Counted from the first letter of the stretch, positions 43,308-55,183 are shown. The stretch is DNA of 64,000 nt from Immersiella caudata (GCA_030512335.1 JAULSU010000006.1:4464001-4528000), one strand, 5' to 3'. Translations and numbers: made by a program. Notes: generated by a model not told the origin, from the sequence alone.

Positions 43308-44383
43308 ATGAGAATCTTATCACTGTCACCAGTTGCCGCACTGTCGGTGCTGGCAGGTGTTGTGAGTGCCACTCGACCCTGTCCAGACCCTCTGGCACCC
43401 TTTACATGGACAATGAGCGAATGGACGTACGATGCCCCTGACCCCACTGGGAGAGGGCGAGCAGCGATTGATTCGACAGTCGGGCTCTACCTGGTAGTGG
43501 GCGGGGTGGACTTCAGCTGCATCGGTTCATGGCCAGAGACGTGGGAGGGCCGGGCAGATGACGGGCGGTCCCTCATCTGGTTCTCCTGTGTCGTCAACAG
43601 GGGGAGGCAGGTGGACACGACCGTGTCGTTTGCCATGGATTGGAGAGCTGAGAAGCTCTACACGGCGCACACTTATGTTTGCACGGATGGGGCGAGACAA
43701 GGGTTAGTTACATGGTGGTTGAAAAGTCGGAAATATTCCATTTGTCATGTTGCTGACGAGGGCCTTCCAACAGATCGCCCATCATCGCAACCGGGTCCGC
43801 CAATCTAGATCTGGAGTGCGAAAGATCGACCCCAGGCGGCCGGCCAACTCGATGCATCACACGCTCTCGACAACTCACCATTACCACGCAGCCAAAACTG
43901 GCGGCAATCAACACGTGCGTTGCGGAATCGACTGGTTCGGCATCCTGGGAGGTCAGCGGCTACATTTCTGCCCTAGGCCCAGGAAGCCGAGCACCCCCAG
44001 GCTCAACATTCCACGTGCTCAACCTCGCCGACGGTACCAAGTTTGACTGCGCGGCATCGGAGGCAATTCAAGAGGACGGCACCATGCAGGGTCATTGCAC
44101 ACCCGTCGGCGGCGCAGCTGGAAATTCTACCACGCTGACATTCTCCTTTGATCGTGAGGTCAGGCTCATCACGCTGTCACAGGCTCAGGCTTGTCCTGGC
44201 TCTGGGTTCGTCTCTTCCATGATACGCATACCGCTACTTATCAATTTTACTGACACCCTTAGGTCCCCCATCACCACCAGAGGAGCTGGTTACGTCCCTG
44301 CTTTCCCGTGCCTATCGAACTTCTCGCCAACTTGCGAGGAGGAAGCGGTGTTCTGGGTTGGCGGGCAAGCGGAGCAGGCTTAA
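43308..44383 (+). CDS. Secreted Cys-containing protein (unknown)
   Basis: Three exons (43308-43702, 43774-44205, 44263-44383) give 315 residues. Residues 1-21 are a signal peptide (SPVAALSVLAGVVSA). The mature protein has about a dozen cysteines spread through two halves (RPCPDP, FSCIGS, FSCVV, YVCTDG; LECER, TRCIT, NTCVA, FDCAA, GHCTP, QACPG). No family is recognised, and there is no GPI tail. Intron 1 (71 nt) has a gttagt donor and an aacag acceptor. Intron 2 (57 nt) has a weak gttcgt donor and a ctgac branch-like site. It is a multiple of three without a stop, so retaining it would give a 334-residue protein. The 5' flank lies 1 kb from the previous gene. Confidence 0.6.
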
Positions 44384-44737
44384 TTCCGGACGCCAAAGTT
44401 CCACTTTTCGCCTTTCTTTCATACTTTAGATGTTGAGTTTAAGGGCCCGTCACTGTGAGCATGAGCAACTCGGTCCATATTCATACACTACAACCGTGTA
44501 ATGTGGCCTCAGCTACAACAACCCAGACGCCTAAAACTCCGAGCGCTTGACGGTCCCCAAAGGCAGGACTACTCAGAAGAAACTTGCGAGGTTTCCAAAG
44601 AAGAAAACGAAATGGAACAGATCATGTCTCAATCCTCACTGCACATACTGCCAGTTCTCTCTCTCAATCGCGAACTTTGTCATCCTCCACTCCTTTCATC
44701 CCCCCTCCCCTTTCAGCCCATGAAAGTGTTTCCCTCC
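44384..44737. other. Intergenic region between convergent genes
   Basis: About 350 bp between the ends of two convergent genes. It is A/C-rich on the plus strand and holds only presumed 3' untranslated sequence. Confidence 0.5.
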
Positions 44738-45688
44738 CTAAAAAACAGCCATCAACCCAAGAACCGTTGCCGCAACCGTCAATCCACTAGCAAAGAGCGA
44801 AACCGAAGCAGTAGATGCGCCGCTGGTACCGGTGAAATCGGTCCTGTTTGCGCTGGTTCCCTGGCCATTGTTGGCCCCAGTGTCGATGGTGAAGAAGGTT
44901 GCGCCGATGGCGGGGCCAAGGCCAAGCTGAGTTCGCCATTGGGAGAGCTATATGACAAAGATACAGTCAGTGGTGAACTTTAGTACAAGTGTGTGAGGTA
45001 GGGAAACATACATTCCAGTTCTGCGTAGCGCGATCCATGCCAACCGACTCGAAGCCGACGGTGTCGAAGCGGGAGGGCTGCGTGTACAGGGCGTAGATGA
45101 AGCGGTGCACGCCGGTGTTGGGCTGCGGGTTGGGCGGGGTGAACTGCGTGAAGGGGAAGAAGCGGTTGGCGGCGACGGTGAGGCGCGAAGCCGTGGGGAG
45201 GATGTCCGAGGCGACGATGCCCGAGCTGTTGGTCGCGAGGGTGTAGTTGCCAGCGAGGTAGTGGCGGAGATTTCGAGACGTCGGGTTGTCGCGCGAGGGT
45301 GCGTCGGTGTCAAGCTGGGCGGATGTTAGTTGGTACTTTCGGGGGTCGGGGGAAAACATGGGCTACGTACCAGGTAGATGAGGTATCTTGTCTGCTGTGT
45401 GACGCCCGTAGCGTTGCCGAGATTCTCGACGCTGAACTCGATGGGCAGCGAAGCCTCGGAGACGGTCAAGCTGGCGCCAGGGACCAAGAGTTCGCTGTGG
45501 CCGTCTGCGGCAGAGCGGTATCCGGCGTAGAAGGACACGGAGGGGTCGAGGGCCGCGATGACATTGGGGACGATGCCCGACTCTACGAACAGGTTCTTGA
45601 ACTCGAGCGTGCCGACGCTTCGTGCGTTATCGTCGGCCGAGGCAACTGCGGCGAGCGCCAGGGCGGCGAGACCAACGGAAGAGAACAT
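44738..45688 (-). CDS. Secreted, GPI-anchored PEBP-like protein
   Basis: Three exons (45371-45688, 45012-45314, 44738-44947), all phase 0, give 276 residues. Residues 1-19 are a signal peptide (MFSSVGLAALALAAVASA). The core has the two phosphatidylethanolamine-binding-protein motifs: LDTDAPSRDNP (the DPDxP-type anion-binding loop) and NTGVHRFIYALYTQP (the GxHR motif). These are followed by SQWRTQLGLGPAIGATFF. The C-terminal part is Ser/Thr-rich and ends in a hydrophobic stretch (FASGLTVAATVLGLMAVF) after small residues, typical of a GPI signal. PEBP proteins bind anionic lipids or kinases. A wall-anchored extracellular form is a fungal speciality of unknown role. Introns are 56 and 64 nt. Confidence 0.83.
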
Positions 45689-47612
45689 GTTGAGGCTCGG
45701 TAGAAGGGTATCAAGAAGCCAAAATAAAGGTATTATTAGGTAGGTAAATAAAAATGGGGTGACCGGCACCAAAAGAAGTGAACTGAGTTGAGAAGTTGGT
45801 GAAGGAAACTCCCGAGCCGTAAAATTGTCCGATCAGGCAGGGAACCGGAGAAGGTAGAAGAATGGCAGATCAGCTCCGACAAAGAGTATTTAACAATCCT
45901 CGAGGTCGCCCGCCAGCCAGAACCAAGAACCGGGGAAATCGCATGGGGCTCCTCTGGAAGCACTGGACAGGGCACGGGGGGTGTGTCGTGCACCGGCAAG
46001 TCGAGCTGGGTAAAACGTCCCGGTTGAGGATCACGGCCCCTTCTCTGGTCGATGGGCGTGCTGAAGAGTGCTGAGGAGTGCGGTGATGCTACCCCCCAAC
46101 CCTCCATCGTCATTGTGCGCGGGGGGACCAGCGGCGCCAAGAAGTCAATCACACAGGCTTGGCGCCTCATGGCGGGTTTCAGCTGCTGTGTCGCTGCTGC
46201 CACCCGCGCCCGCGAGGGGTTGTTTTCGGTGCCGGACGGGCCCGTAGCTTTTTAGCCAATAGTGGTCGTTGGGCGCAAGAACCCCTCGTCGCGTGTCACG
46301 TCAGGGGTCAAGAAATGTTTCCGAGTCCTACGCTCCCGGTGTGCAACAGGACGCGAACATTGACAGAGCCGCCGGTTTTACCAAAAGATAAGACCCACGA
46401 GGACAGAGTGCGCACCATTCACCGTGCTTTCCTACATGGGGCTCAGATCTCAAACGGCAAACAATGGGTTGTTCGGGAAACGGCACGGCGCCGTCCCCCA
46501 GATTTCAACTCCCCTGTCACAGGTTTCCACCTTGTGGGAACGGGTTCTTCGGCAGCTCGCGATCCGGCAATCGTGAGGTGTGGAGACGCACAACGTCCAT
46601 GATAATGTTCGAGCACTTGTCAATCTGTCAGAAGGCCAGTGCGGCCGAAAATAGAGGCTATTCCTTCCGCAGACTCGCACAGGAAAATTGGTCCTGTGGT
46701 CGTCTTTTCGCACCGTATCCGAGTCTCACATCTTGTCAATTGGACTCGTATGCAAAAGCATCGCCAGACACCAACTTCGAAGCCCAAAAGCGATCGCAAC
46801 CCGTTTGTAGCGATTCAGCTCGACCATTCTCAAAGGGCTCTTCATCACCTGCACACAAGACCATATTACGAGATGGATGCAGCGCCAATCCGGCCCGTAG
46901 CGAGTCCTTGTGGAGGCCGTGGTTCAGAGTGGCGGCGCGATTGACATGGCGACATCCAGTTTCTTCAACCACCGCCGTCCGAGGTCGCCAAAGTGGTTGG
47001 ATACGGAACGGAACGAGACAACCCTTCTCCGGGAGACTCCGCAAATCACCTGATAACAGAGGGCAGGTCTGTGGCGGAAGGAACGATGGTCTGATTCCTG
47101 TGTGGCTGCCAAGCGATATGCCGTGTCAAATTGGCGAATCACATCGCCGTTTCGACGGGCATGCCCAATCACCCCACCGAGCAAGCTGCCTGCGAGGTGG
47201 AGCAGAGTTGCAGCGACCAGCCACTGATTGCACACCCGGCTCATTTTGGCTTAGGCGAGCAGCAGTTGTGTTCTTGGCTCTTCTTAGGCCTTACGATGGC
47301 GGCCGTTGAGCAGTATGGAATGCGCCGGAGAACGGTGGGAATCGGCGCCACGATGCTTCACAACGCCTTAACGCGAGACTCGGACATGAACTGAACCCCT
47401 AGCGCCATATCTTTACAGCGCACATCTCCGGAGGCACCAAAGGCGTATATAAGGCGATCGAGGATGGAAGAGAGTTCGGTATTTCCAGCGTAACACGCAT
47501 AACAGCTTCCATTTAAAGGCAGGCATCAACCCGCTATCACAACCCGCCATTTTACCAAACTGTGGTCACCTGACGACTACCAGCATCGCCTACACTAACG
47601 CCTCCCGTCACT
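45689..47612. other. Intergenic region between divergent genes
   Basis: About 1.9 kb between the PEBP start (minus) and the MFS transporter start (plus). A long plus-strand open frame at 46464-47309 has skewed, Ser/Arg-rich composition without any motif; I regard it as non-coding. A TATA box for the MFS gene lies at the right end. Confidence 0.5.
47445..47454 (+). promoter_or_regulatory. TATA box of the MFS transporter gene
   Basis: The sequence gtatataagg lies about 160 bp upstream of the ATG at 47613. Confidence 0.5.
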
Positions 47613-49343
47613 ATGGGTGACAAACGTTCAAGTACTAACACCTTAAGTGTTGAACCCCCAAACAGCGCACCCAAAGAAGATTACGACCGTGACCCCGACG
47701 AGGGTCTCAGCGAGGAAGAGCGTGCCCTGAAAGTGAGTGTCCAACTCCTCAATCATCATCGATTCTCAAAATTTGAGTTAACATGTGTGTTAGGAGAGAA
47801 GACTTCTCCGAAGGCTTGACTTCAAATTAATTCCATGGGTCGGTTTCCCTCCTCCAGTCGAATCCCAATGTCACCCATCCTAACAAGACAACAGCTCTGC
47901 ATTCTCTATCTCCTCGCTTTCCTGGACCGAGCCAACATTGGCAACGCAAAGGTTGCCGGCTTGGCTCACGATCTCCATCTCACAACGGCCGAGTTCAACG
48001 CCACTCTCACCGTCTTCTTCGTTTCGTACTCGGTCTTTGAGCCCTTGACCAATGTGTTGCTCAAACGACTTCGACCTTCGGTCTTTATTCCCTTGATCAT
48101 GTGCGTTCAGTCACTCTTTCATAGCATGCCGTCAAAGGATCAAGGCTAACTTCCACAGGGTGGTCTGGGGACTTGTCATGACATTCATGGGCTTTGTCCA
48201 CAACTGGTCCGGACTCATGGCAGCCAGATGGTTTCTCGGTCTGGCCGAAGCTGGCCTGTTCCCGGGTATCAACTACTATCTGAGTTGCTGGTATAAGCGC
48301 TCCGAGTTTGGAATCCGCGCTGTACGTTATACCCCTTTTCCCCGTGAACCATGAAACTTGCAGCTCACCAAACTCTACAGGCACTCTTCTTCTCAGCCGC
48401 AGCCATCTCTGGATCCTTTGGCGGCCTCCTCGCAGCAGCCATCGAACAGATGGACGGCGTCGGCGGAAAGCGCGGATGGGCATGGATTTTCATCCTCGAA
48501 GGCCTCCTCACAGTTGTTTTCGGCGTCGCATCCTTCTGGTTCGTCTACGACTTTCCCAACGAAGCCAAATTCCTCTCTCCCGACGACCGCGCTCGCGTCA
48601 TCCGTCGTCTCAAGGCCGACAAACAGAGCAGTGCCCACAGCGAGTCCTTCTCGTGGGCGTGTCTTTGGTCGGCGCTCGTGGACTGGAAGATGTGGCTGGG
48701 CATGGCTATTTACATGGGCACCACGGTCCCGCTTTACGCATTCAGCATCTTCCTGCCGTCCATCATTCGTGATCTCGGCTGGGGCACCACGGTCGTGCAG
48801 ACGCAGCTCTACAGCGTCCCGCCGTATGTCGTCGCCGCGCTACTCACCATCGTCGTCGGCTGGCTATCCGATCGCACTCGCACACGCGGCATCTACAACG
48901 TCGTATCCAGTCTCCTGGGCGCCGCTGGCTTCGTGATGCTCCTCGCCACCAGAAATCCAGGGGTTCAGTACGCCGGCACCTTCCTCGGCGCTATGGGTAT
49001 CTACCCCTGCATCAGCAATACCATCACGTGGATGGCCAACAACATCGAGGGCGTGTATCGGCGTGGTATTGTTTTGGGGTTCGTCATCGGCTGGGGTAAC
49101 CTCAATGGCGTCGTCAGTTCCAACATCTACTTCTCCCCGCCACGGTATCTCGAAGGCCACGGAGTCGTCTTGGGCTTTCTCTTGATTTTCCTGTCGGGTG
49201 GAAGTCTTTTGATGACGATTTTGTTGAGGATGGAGAACAGGCGGAGAAGACTGGGACAGAGAGATTGTTGGGTGGAGGGCAAGACTGCCGAGGAGATAAG
49301 TAAGATGGGGGATCGGAGACCGGACTTTATTTACACGACTTAA
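47613..49343 (+). CDS. MFS transporter, anion:cation symporter family (Dal5/Tna1-like)
   Basis: Five exons (47613-47732, 47794-47838, 47895-48100, 48159-48321, 48381-49343) give 498 residues. The N-terminus is hydrophilic; RRLDFKLIPW precedes the first helix, as is usual in this family. The ACS signature LDRANIGNAKVAGL follows helix 1. GLAEAGLFPGINYYLSCWYK marks helix 5 and the loop after it, and SGSFGGLLAAAIEQMDG the next helix. Twelve membrane segments are expected. The family imports allantoate, nicotinate, pantothenate, vitamin H precursors and similar anions across the plasma membrane. Substrate cannot be inferred. Exon 2 is only 45 nt. All intron ends are canonical. It is tail-to-tail with the CE1 esterase gene, 140 bp away. 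Confidence 0.87.
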
Positions 49344-49483
49344 AGGGGCGGATGGGCTTTTTTTTTTTTTACAAAGAGGCTAGACTTGATTGGACATATG
49401 CATCATCGAATTTTCAGTCCATTTCATCTCGCATTTCGCTCAAGAGCGATTACATCATCCTGCTCAGGGGCCACCCTCATAGC

Positions 49484-50497
49484 TTACGCGATTCCAAAGA
49501 AAGCGAGATCCATGGCCTCCTGCTGCGGCACGCTGTGGCCAACACCTTGGGCGCTGTACCCAACGAGTTGTGCCGTCGTGGCGGTTCCCTCCCCGTAGAT
49601 GCTCTGCGTCCACCCGCTCCTAGGCGTGTTCGTCGTGTTCTTAACCGCCGTGAGCCCGAACACATTCGACCACTGCTTAAGTTGTTCCTGGTCTACACGA
49701 GGTTAGCACCCTAACATCTCTGAATGGAGTAAAATACGCACAGTTCTGATACCGCAGCGTGTTATCCGCAGTCCCGTGGAAAATCTGCATCCTCGGCCTC
49801 GTCCCGGTATATCCGGGATAATACCCCCGGACCATATCACCCCATTGCTGCGCCGTCTTGATGTTCTGGCCGTTGGCGCACGAGTTGGACCATCCGGGCG
49901 GGTCTTGCGTGGCCGTGGCGCCCTGGACGAAGAAGCATCCGTCGGGCACGCCCGAGTAGACGGATCCGGCGGCGAAGACATCGGGGTAGGCACCTACGAG
50001 GACGTTGGTCATCATGGCGCCGGAGCTGGTTCCGACGGTGAAGACGCGCTTGGGGTCGCCGCCGTGCTTTTCGATGGCGTATTTGACCATGTTGACGATG
50101 GTTTGGCTGTCGCCGCCGCCATCGTGGGTGAGTGCTACGAAAAGACACTGGTGAGTGATATGTAGAAAAAAAAGGGGGGGGAGGTTCAGGGGGACTTACT
50201 GGCTGTCGAGGCAACGTCGAAGCAGCCGCCGCCAGACTTGGAGTTGGGGTAGATGACGATGAAGCCGTGCTGATCGGCCAAGGCCGGGTACTTGGTGGCC
50301 CCTGAATATCCCGTTGCCGATCCTTGGCAGTGGTGCACGGCGACGATGATGGGCGCCGGCGTCTTCAGGTTCCTTCCGACTTTGATGTACATGCCAAGTC
50401 TTGTCGGGCCCGCGTTGAAGTCCCTGACCTGGGTGAGCTGGCAGTCGCCAATCGCCCCGAGGGCGAGAAGGCCCGCGATGGCGGCCTTGAGCTGCAT
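49484..50497 (-). CDS. CE1-family carbohydrate esterase (acetylxylan esterase / feruloyl esterase type)
   Basis: Three exons (50200-50497, 49742-50134, 49484-49692) give 299 residues. Residues 1-19 are a signal peptide. The alpha/beta-hydrolase core shows APIIVAVHHCQGSATGYSG (oxyanion region), QHGFIVIYPNSKSGGGCFDV, THDGGGDSQTIVNMV, the nucleophile elbow VGTSSGAMMT, and the C-terminal His in SAQGVGHSVPQQE. This is the order for CE1 esterases that remove acetyl groups from xylan or ferulate from arabinoxylan. No cellulose-binding domain is present. Intron 1 carries A8 and G8 runs on the plus strand near its donor side. Donor gtgcgt of intron 2 is acceptable and gives the correct phase for YQEQLKQWSNVFG. 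It would work outside the cell on hemicellulose. Confidence 0.87.
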
Positions 50498-51091
50498 GGT
50501 TGTTGACTTGGAGATCGATGAGTATGGATCGGACTAGACCAGTGACGACTAGGAGTCAGGACCACTGTGACACCCTTTGCAAGTTCATGACCTCAACTAT
50601 AAGTAGGCCGAGTATCCGTCTTTGGCATTGCCATTTGTCCGGAGCTAGAATTTTGGAGTTCGCAGTCCCTTCTGGCTAATCTTGCAGTCGGCAAATTTGT
50701 CGGTGCAGACCCTACTATGGCGCATGTCATTGGCGCTGGTGATTAATTCCAATTAATCTCCACCGCACCGAGCTTGATGCGGGGAAAATGCGCCCCAGGT
50801 TTCCATTCTCGGCCGACCATGTACCGACATGATGCTTTCGCCTCCCAGATCTGGTGCGCCGGCTTTGTGTTTCATTTCTTCAATAGGGGCCCTTATAACA
50901 TCCGACTTGGTGTTCTGGAGGGCCCAGTAAACGCATACGTGACTGGAAGCAATCGGCACCTTACCTAGGGTATCTCTGTAAACAGAAATCAGGTCCCTTC
51001 TGAGAGTGGTTAGCCTACAACTAGGCTCGTTTCCTCTCGGTTCAGCTGACTGCCACAAATTCCCGTCTGTGGTCCAGAACACAGCATATGT
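50498..51091. other. Intergenic region, CE1 promoter side
   Basis: About 590 bp upstream of the CE1 esterase, reaching the 3' end of the degraded membrane-protein gene. No clear TATA box or repeat. Confidence 0.5.
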
Positions 51092-52539
51092 TTATAAATG
51101 GAGTAGTAGTCTTATACTAAAGATGAGGCCAAAGCATACTGGGATAGGTAGAACTGCCATCAAGGCGGTTCTTGCCACCGTCTCATCTTCCGTCCACGAG
51201 CCCGTCAGGGCAAACACCCAAAGAACAAAGCCAAAAATCTGCGAGATCATGCAAATTGCCAGCGACACCCGGAATAAATATCGAAAGATGGTTGTGCGTG
51301 CTTCCTGGCCTTCGGGTCTCAGCGATATCCTTGTGTGTATCACATACAGAAAGACAAAGAACCAGGGCAGTGAAAGTAGTGGATAAAGCAACAGAAAGCA
51401 ACATTGCCTATTCAAAACAAAACGTTGGTTCTTGTGACTGGGATAATGCCTGTTGGCCATGCTGCTGCGAACTCACCATCCACACTCTCGGCCTCATTTA
51501 CGAGTGAGAGAGAACCAGGCGATTTGGAACCTACTGGATACCAACACTAAGGGGACGAAGCAGATGAAGAAAGCTTCAAGCGAAGTTTGTCGCTTGTCTA
51601 GTAATCCTACTGGCTTCTTCCACGACCCCTTTGTCTCCCAAGCCCAGTATACCGTATCGGGGTCAACTGCCATTGTTGGGAGACGTGGTTGAGATGTGTT
51701 GTTGTGATCCAAGACGTGGGTGGTAGGGTTTGATCCAGAGTCAAGATTTGCTGTGAGCCCTGTGGATAGACAGGCCTGATCCTGCGCCTCCTGCCGAGCA
51801 AGCATTTGAGCAAGTGGACCGGCGGTGGTGCCTACTTCTAACAGCTCAATAGATGCCGGTGTGGTGCCATTGGCCGATCTCTCCGTTCTCTTCTTTCCCA
51901 CGATCGGCCGATACTGGGTTGGAAGCTTGAAGCCTGCTGGATGGCCCATCAGGATGAAGAGAGCAAAAATCTGGAGGGCGCATTGAACGAGGACCGTGCA
52001 AGACGCAATTTCCAAACTTGTAGAGAATGTATCCCACTCCCTAATAACCTCCCAACTCGGCTTCTGATCTCGCCACGCCAACCACCCAGTCTGTTCCGGC
52101 AACCAGGCGCTAGGATGGCATAGAATGATTCCGATCAACCCCAAACATAATCGGAAAGAGTTGATTAGCAAGACGACAGCCACAAAAAGCGCCGTGTTTG
52201 AACGGTGCGACTCGCTCTCCCGATGAGAATACCAGCGAATAACAGATCTAAAATGGAAATTATGATGATCATGACTGATACAAGAGCCGTGATTCGTCCG
52301 TACCAACTCCCAAAGACAAGTTGTGTGACGTCGAAGAGCTGAAACAGCATCCGGATATAATCAAACGACGTTGCGAAGGCCGTGAGTGACAGTCCAAGGA
52401 GGGCAAGGAGCCCCACTTGTCTGGCCGTACCATTGAACGTGTTGTGCTGCGTGTTGAGCTAGAAAACATTTTGCGGGACACTAGGGAACACAAACGAAAC
52501 AAAGTAAACGACGAGTTTGGGCCCCGGCCACTGCCCCAT
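51092..52539 (-). pseudogene. Degraded multi-span membrane protein gene
   Basis: The minus strand reads as a membrane protein from an ATG at 52539 (MGQWPGPKLVVYFVSFVFPS). After 26 codons there is TAG (52461-52459), and the same frame continues as LNTQHNTFNGTARQVGLLAL and through two hydrophobic segments ending ISILDLLFAGILIG. Near 52200 the frame shifts by one base, then continues as NTALFVAVVLLINSFRLCL and through further hydrophobic segments to about 51497. There a TGA (51496-51494) follows LTRK. After a gtgagt donor at 51476 and an aatag acceptor, the last exon (51092-51407) adds two more membrane segments. About seven membrane segments in total, family unknown. CAG to TAG and CGA to TGA would explain both stops by single C-to-T changes. 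Confidence 0.55.
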
Positions 52540-53025
52540 GGCTGCGGGACTGTCGAGGTAGTGATGACGCTGAGGCCCAACTCGACCGCTTGGGCCCGGT
52601 CACAAGAGAAATGACCCAGAAGATGCTAAGAAACCGGAGGTTAGGTTACTGCCAGCAGGATGCAGCAAAGGGAGGGGAGAGTTTAAACTGAGAAGAAAGG
52701 AGAAGGAGAAGACAACAGTGGGCGTTTGTAGCGCGTTCTTATTTAATGGAGATCTTGGGCTTTGTCCTGTGCTTGCATTCAAGGCGTTAGCAGGATGTTA
52801 CTATTCGTAAGGGATGCATGGAGCTGGAATTGGAGGCGCTGGTATGACGCGACACGTGGCGACATGTCCTTCCATTACACAACGCACCCTCATCCATCAA
52901 GGCATCATCGAAAAGCTCGGCCGTTGCCTCACGCAACAACAGCTCAACTAACAGCCTCTGTCACGTTTAAATCTGTGATTGATGCCAGTCCTTCGATATC
53001 CAGTCCCTTGCGGATTCCGTCTTTC
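52540..53025. other. Intergenic region between two degraded genes
   Basis: About 490 bp between divergent remnants. It probably held the promoters of both. Nothing distinctive seen. Confidence 0.45.
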
Positions 53026-55183
53026 CGTACAGGGGGTGCGAGATGTGCGACGCTCAGCTGACGAGGGCTGCACCTTTTGCGCGACCCTGGCGCGGATGTT
53101 GCTAAAAGACGAGAGAAGGAAGATGGTAGGCTGGATTCACTTCCGAGCCTGGAGACAGGAGTGGGCCCAGGACCGGCCGAAGCCGGAAACTCACCCTCAT
53201 CGGCCATCACGTGGAATTCAACATCCGTAACAGTGGGCAATGGGTTCCCAGTGAGGCTTAGCTGCGCTGCGAAATATGCTGGTAATTTGGTCTATTTTAT
53301 CGATGTCTTTGCCTGCAGTCGAGCGATGTTGGGGCCGGTAGTAGCTGCCGGGTCAAACGCCCTCTCGGTAAAATGCTTGGCCCACGGTATCCGTACCAAT
53401 ATCTACCTAGGTCGGTATCTAGTTACCTACCAGATAGCTGACAGCTCACTCAATATCAATGAAACATAGGTGACCCGGCTTCCGTCTCTGGAGATGTGGT
53501 TGAGAAATACACCGAGAAAAGCCCACTTCTTCCAGGCAGTCAACTGCTAGAATCAGGGAGTGGCTGGAGTCTTGTGATCATGATAGGTTTTGGCATACCT
53601 TCTCAGGATGTGTAAGGGTCGAACAAGAAGGGTCGCCGTTGCCATCGCGATGCATCTGCGTTGCCAGGGTCGGCGGAAGGGACAGCGCCGTGGCCCTCAA
53701 ACTTCGAAATACAGCTGGAAGAACCGGCAGATCTATAACCCTCAGCCACCGGTAGACACCGGTAGACACCCGAGACCAAAAGAATTTCGACAACACGAGC
53801 AAATGCTTCCGAAAGGCCTCAAGGGCGTGGATTCGACGGCCTTCCACTGTTATTTATGCACGTTCCCTTTCTCGCAGCGAAACTCGAAATTCCATACGTG
53901 TGGATCGACTCGCTTTGCATCATCCAGAGGGACGTCGAGGGTTGGGACATGGAGGCCGTACGAATAGCCGATTACTATCAAAGGTCTGTTTTCACCATTG
54001 CCTCTCCAGAGGCTGGGCACGGTATTGGCCTCTTTGGAAGGGTAGTCGACTCGCCAAGTCCACTTATCCGAATACCATACCGAGAAAAATCCGGACAGGA
54101 AAGGGGCTATTTCAACCTCTCTCAAACGGAAACCAACGTTGCGGGCCGATTCTATAACGCCATCACCAGCAGTGACATGCTCGCACGAGGCTGGGTTTTC
54201 CAGGAGTGGATTCTCAGCCGGCGCATCGTATGCTTCACCACCACCGGCCTATTCCTGCTCAGCTCGGCGATGAGCCCGCAAACGCAAGATGGCGAGGTCG
54301 TCATACCGGAGTCGGCTACTAAAATGTTCAACTACTCAATGAAAAACACCCTCGTCGAGTTCGACCTCTCTGTCCCGAACTCATTGGAGGGAGATATGGT
54401 CCGCATGTACATATCCATTCTGCCTGGGCAAGCCTAGTCGAGGCATACTCGAGGCTGCAACTCACCAAGCCCTCCGAGGGCCGTCTGGCTGCCATTGGCG
54501 GAATTGCCGACGAGTTTGGCCGCGTGTTGGCAAAAAGGTTCAGCGTGGGGAAAGAATCGGACGACGACGACGACGACGACGACACCTCAACGGCTTCCCT
54601 CAGGACATATGTCGCCGGCATCTGGCTCTCGACCATCCACAACGGCCTGCTCTGGGAACAGGCCACAAAGGGCATCCACCAACGGCTAGCCGGCATTCCC
54701 ACCTGGTCCTGGGCCTCCGTCTACACCCAAGTGAAGTGAGACGACCACCAAACCAGCGACAAAACCGTGAAAACCTACGAGCTCGACCAAGTTCTCTATC
54801 GTACGCTTGACGAATATAGCGCAGGCCTGATCGACGCTGACCCGCCCCTCTCGCTCGCTGAAGGCCCGCTAGAGGTCCTCCCCGGAAACCGCGCCAGGGG
54901 CCCCATCAAAGATAACCCCCGTAAACGCTTCCCCGTTCTTTGTCTGCGCGGTAAGTTACAGAGCGTGAGCTTGGGGGGGTATCTGGCGTGGAGTCATGTC
55001 GTTTACAACGTCCTCTTTGTGAGGGCGGCGCAGACCATTGCTAATGGATATGAGCGGGTTGGTGTTGGCCGGCTATTTGGTCAGGATATAGAAAAGGGGA
55101 TAGGCGAAGCGGTGATGAAGATGGTGCGACTTGTTTATAAGCTAAGTTTGAGCCCTCACGTACCTTATCACACAAAACCTTGA
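53026..55183 (+). pseudogene. Degraded HET-domain gene
   Basis: The plus strand keeps pieces of a HET protein in order but in different frames. An N-terminal piece (ADEGCTFCATLARMLLKDER) is followed by WIHFRAWRQEWAQ. The core piece LEIPYVWIDSLCIIQRDVEG continues through MLARGWVFQEWILSRRIVCF. Then come WASLVEAYSRLQLTKPSEGR and HQRLAGIPTWSWASVYTQ, and finally a C-terminal tail to 55183. Frame changes are needed around 53.2 kb, near 53.87 kb (just before LEIPYVWID) and near 54.43 kb, and an in-frame TGA lies at 54737-54739. No introns of acceptable length with good signals remove these. An eight-Asp run sits at about 54.56 kb. The intact HET gene at 27.2-29.7 kb is a different, longer protein. 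Confidence 0.62.

Noticed and set aside
46464..47309. 281-codon plus-strand open frame
   Set aside because: Skewed Ser/Arg/Pro composition, no motif, and opposite-strand frames of similar quality; it lies in a divergent promoter region.
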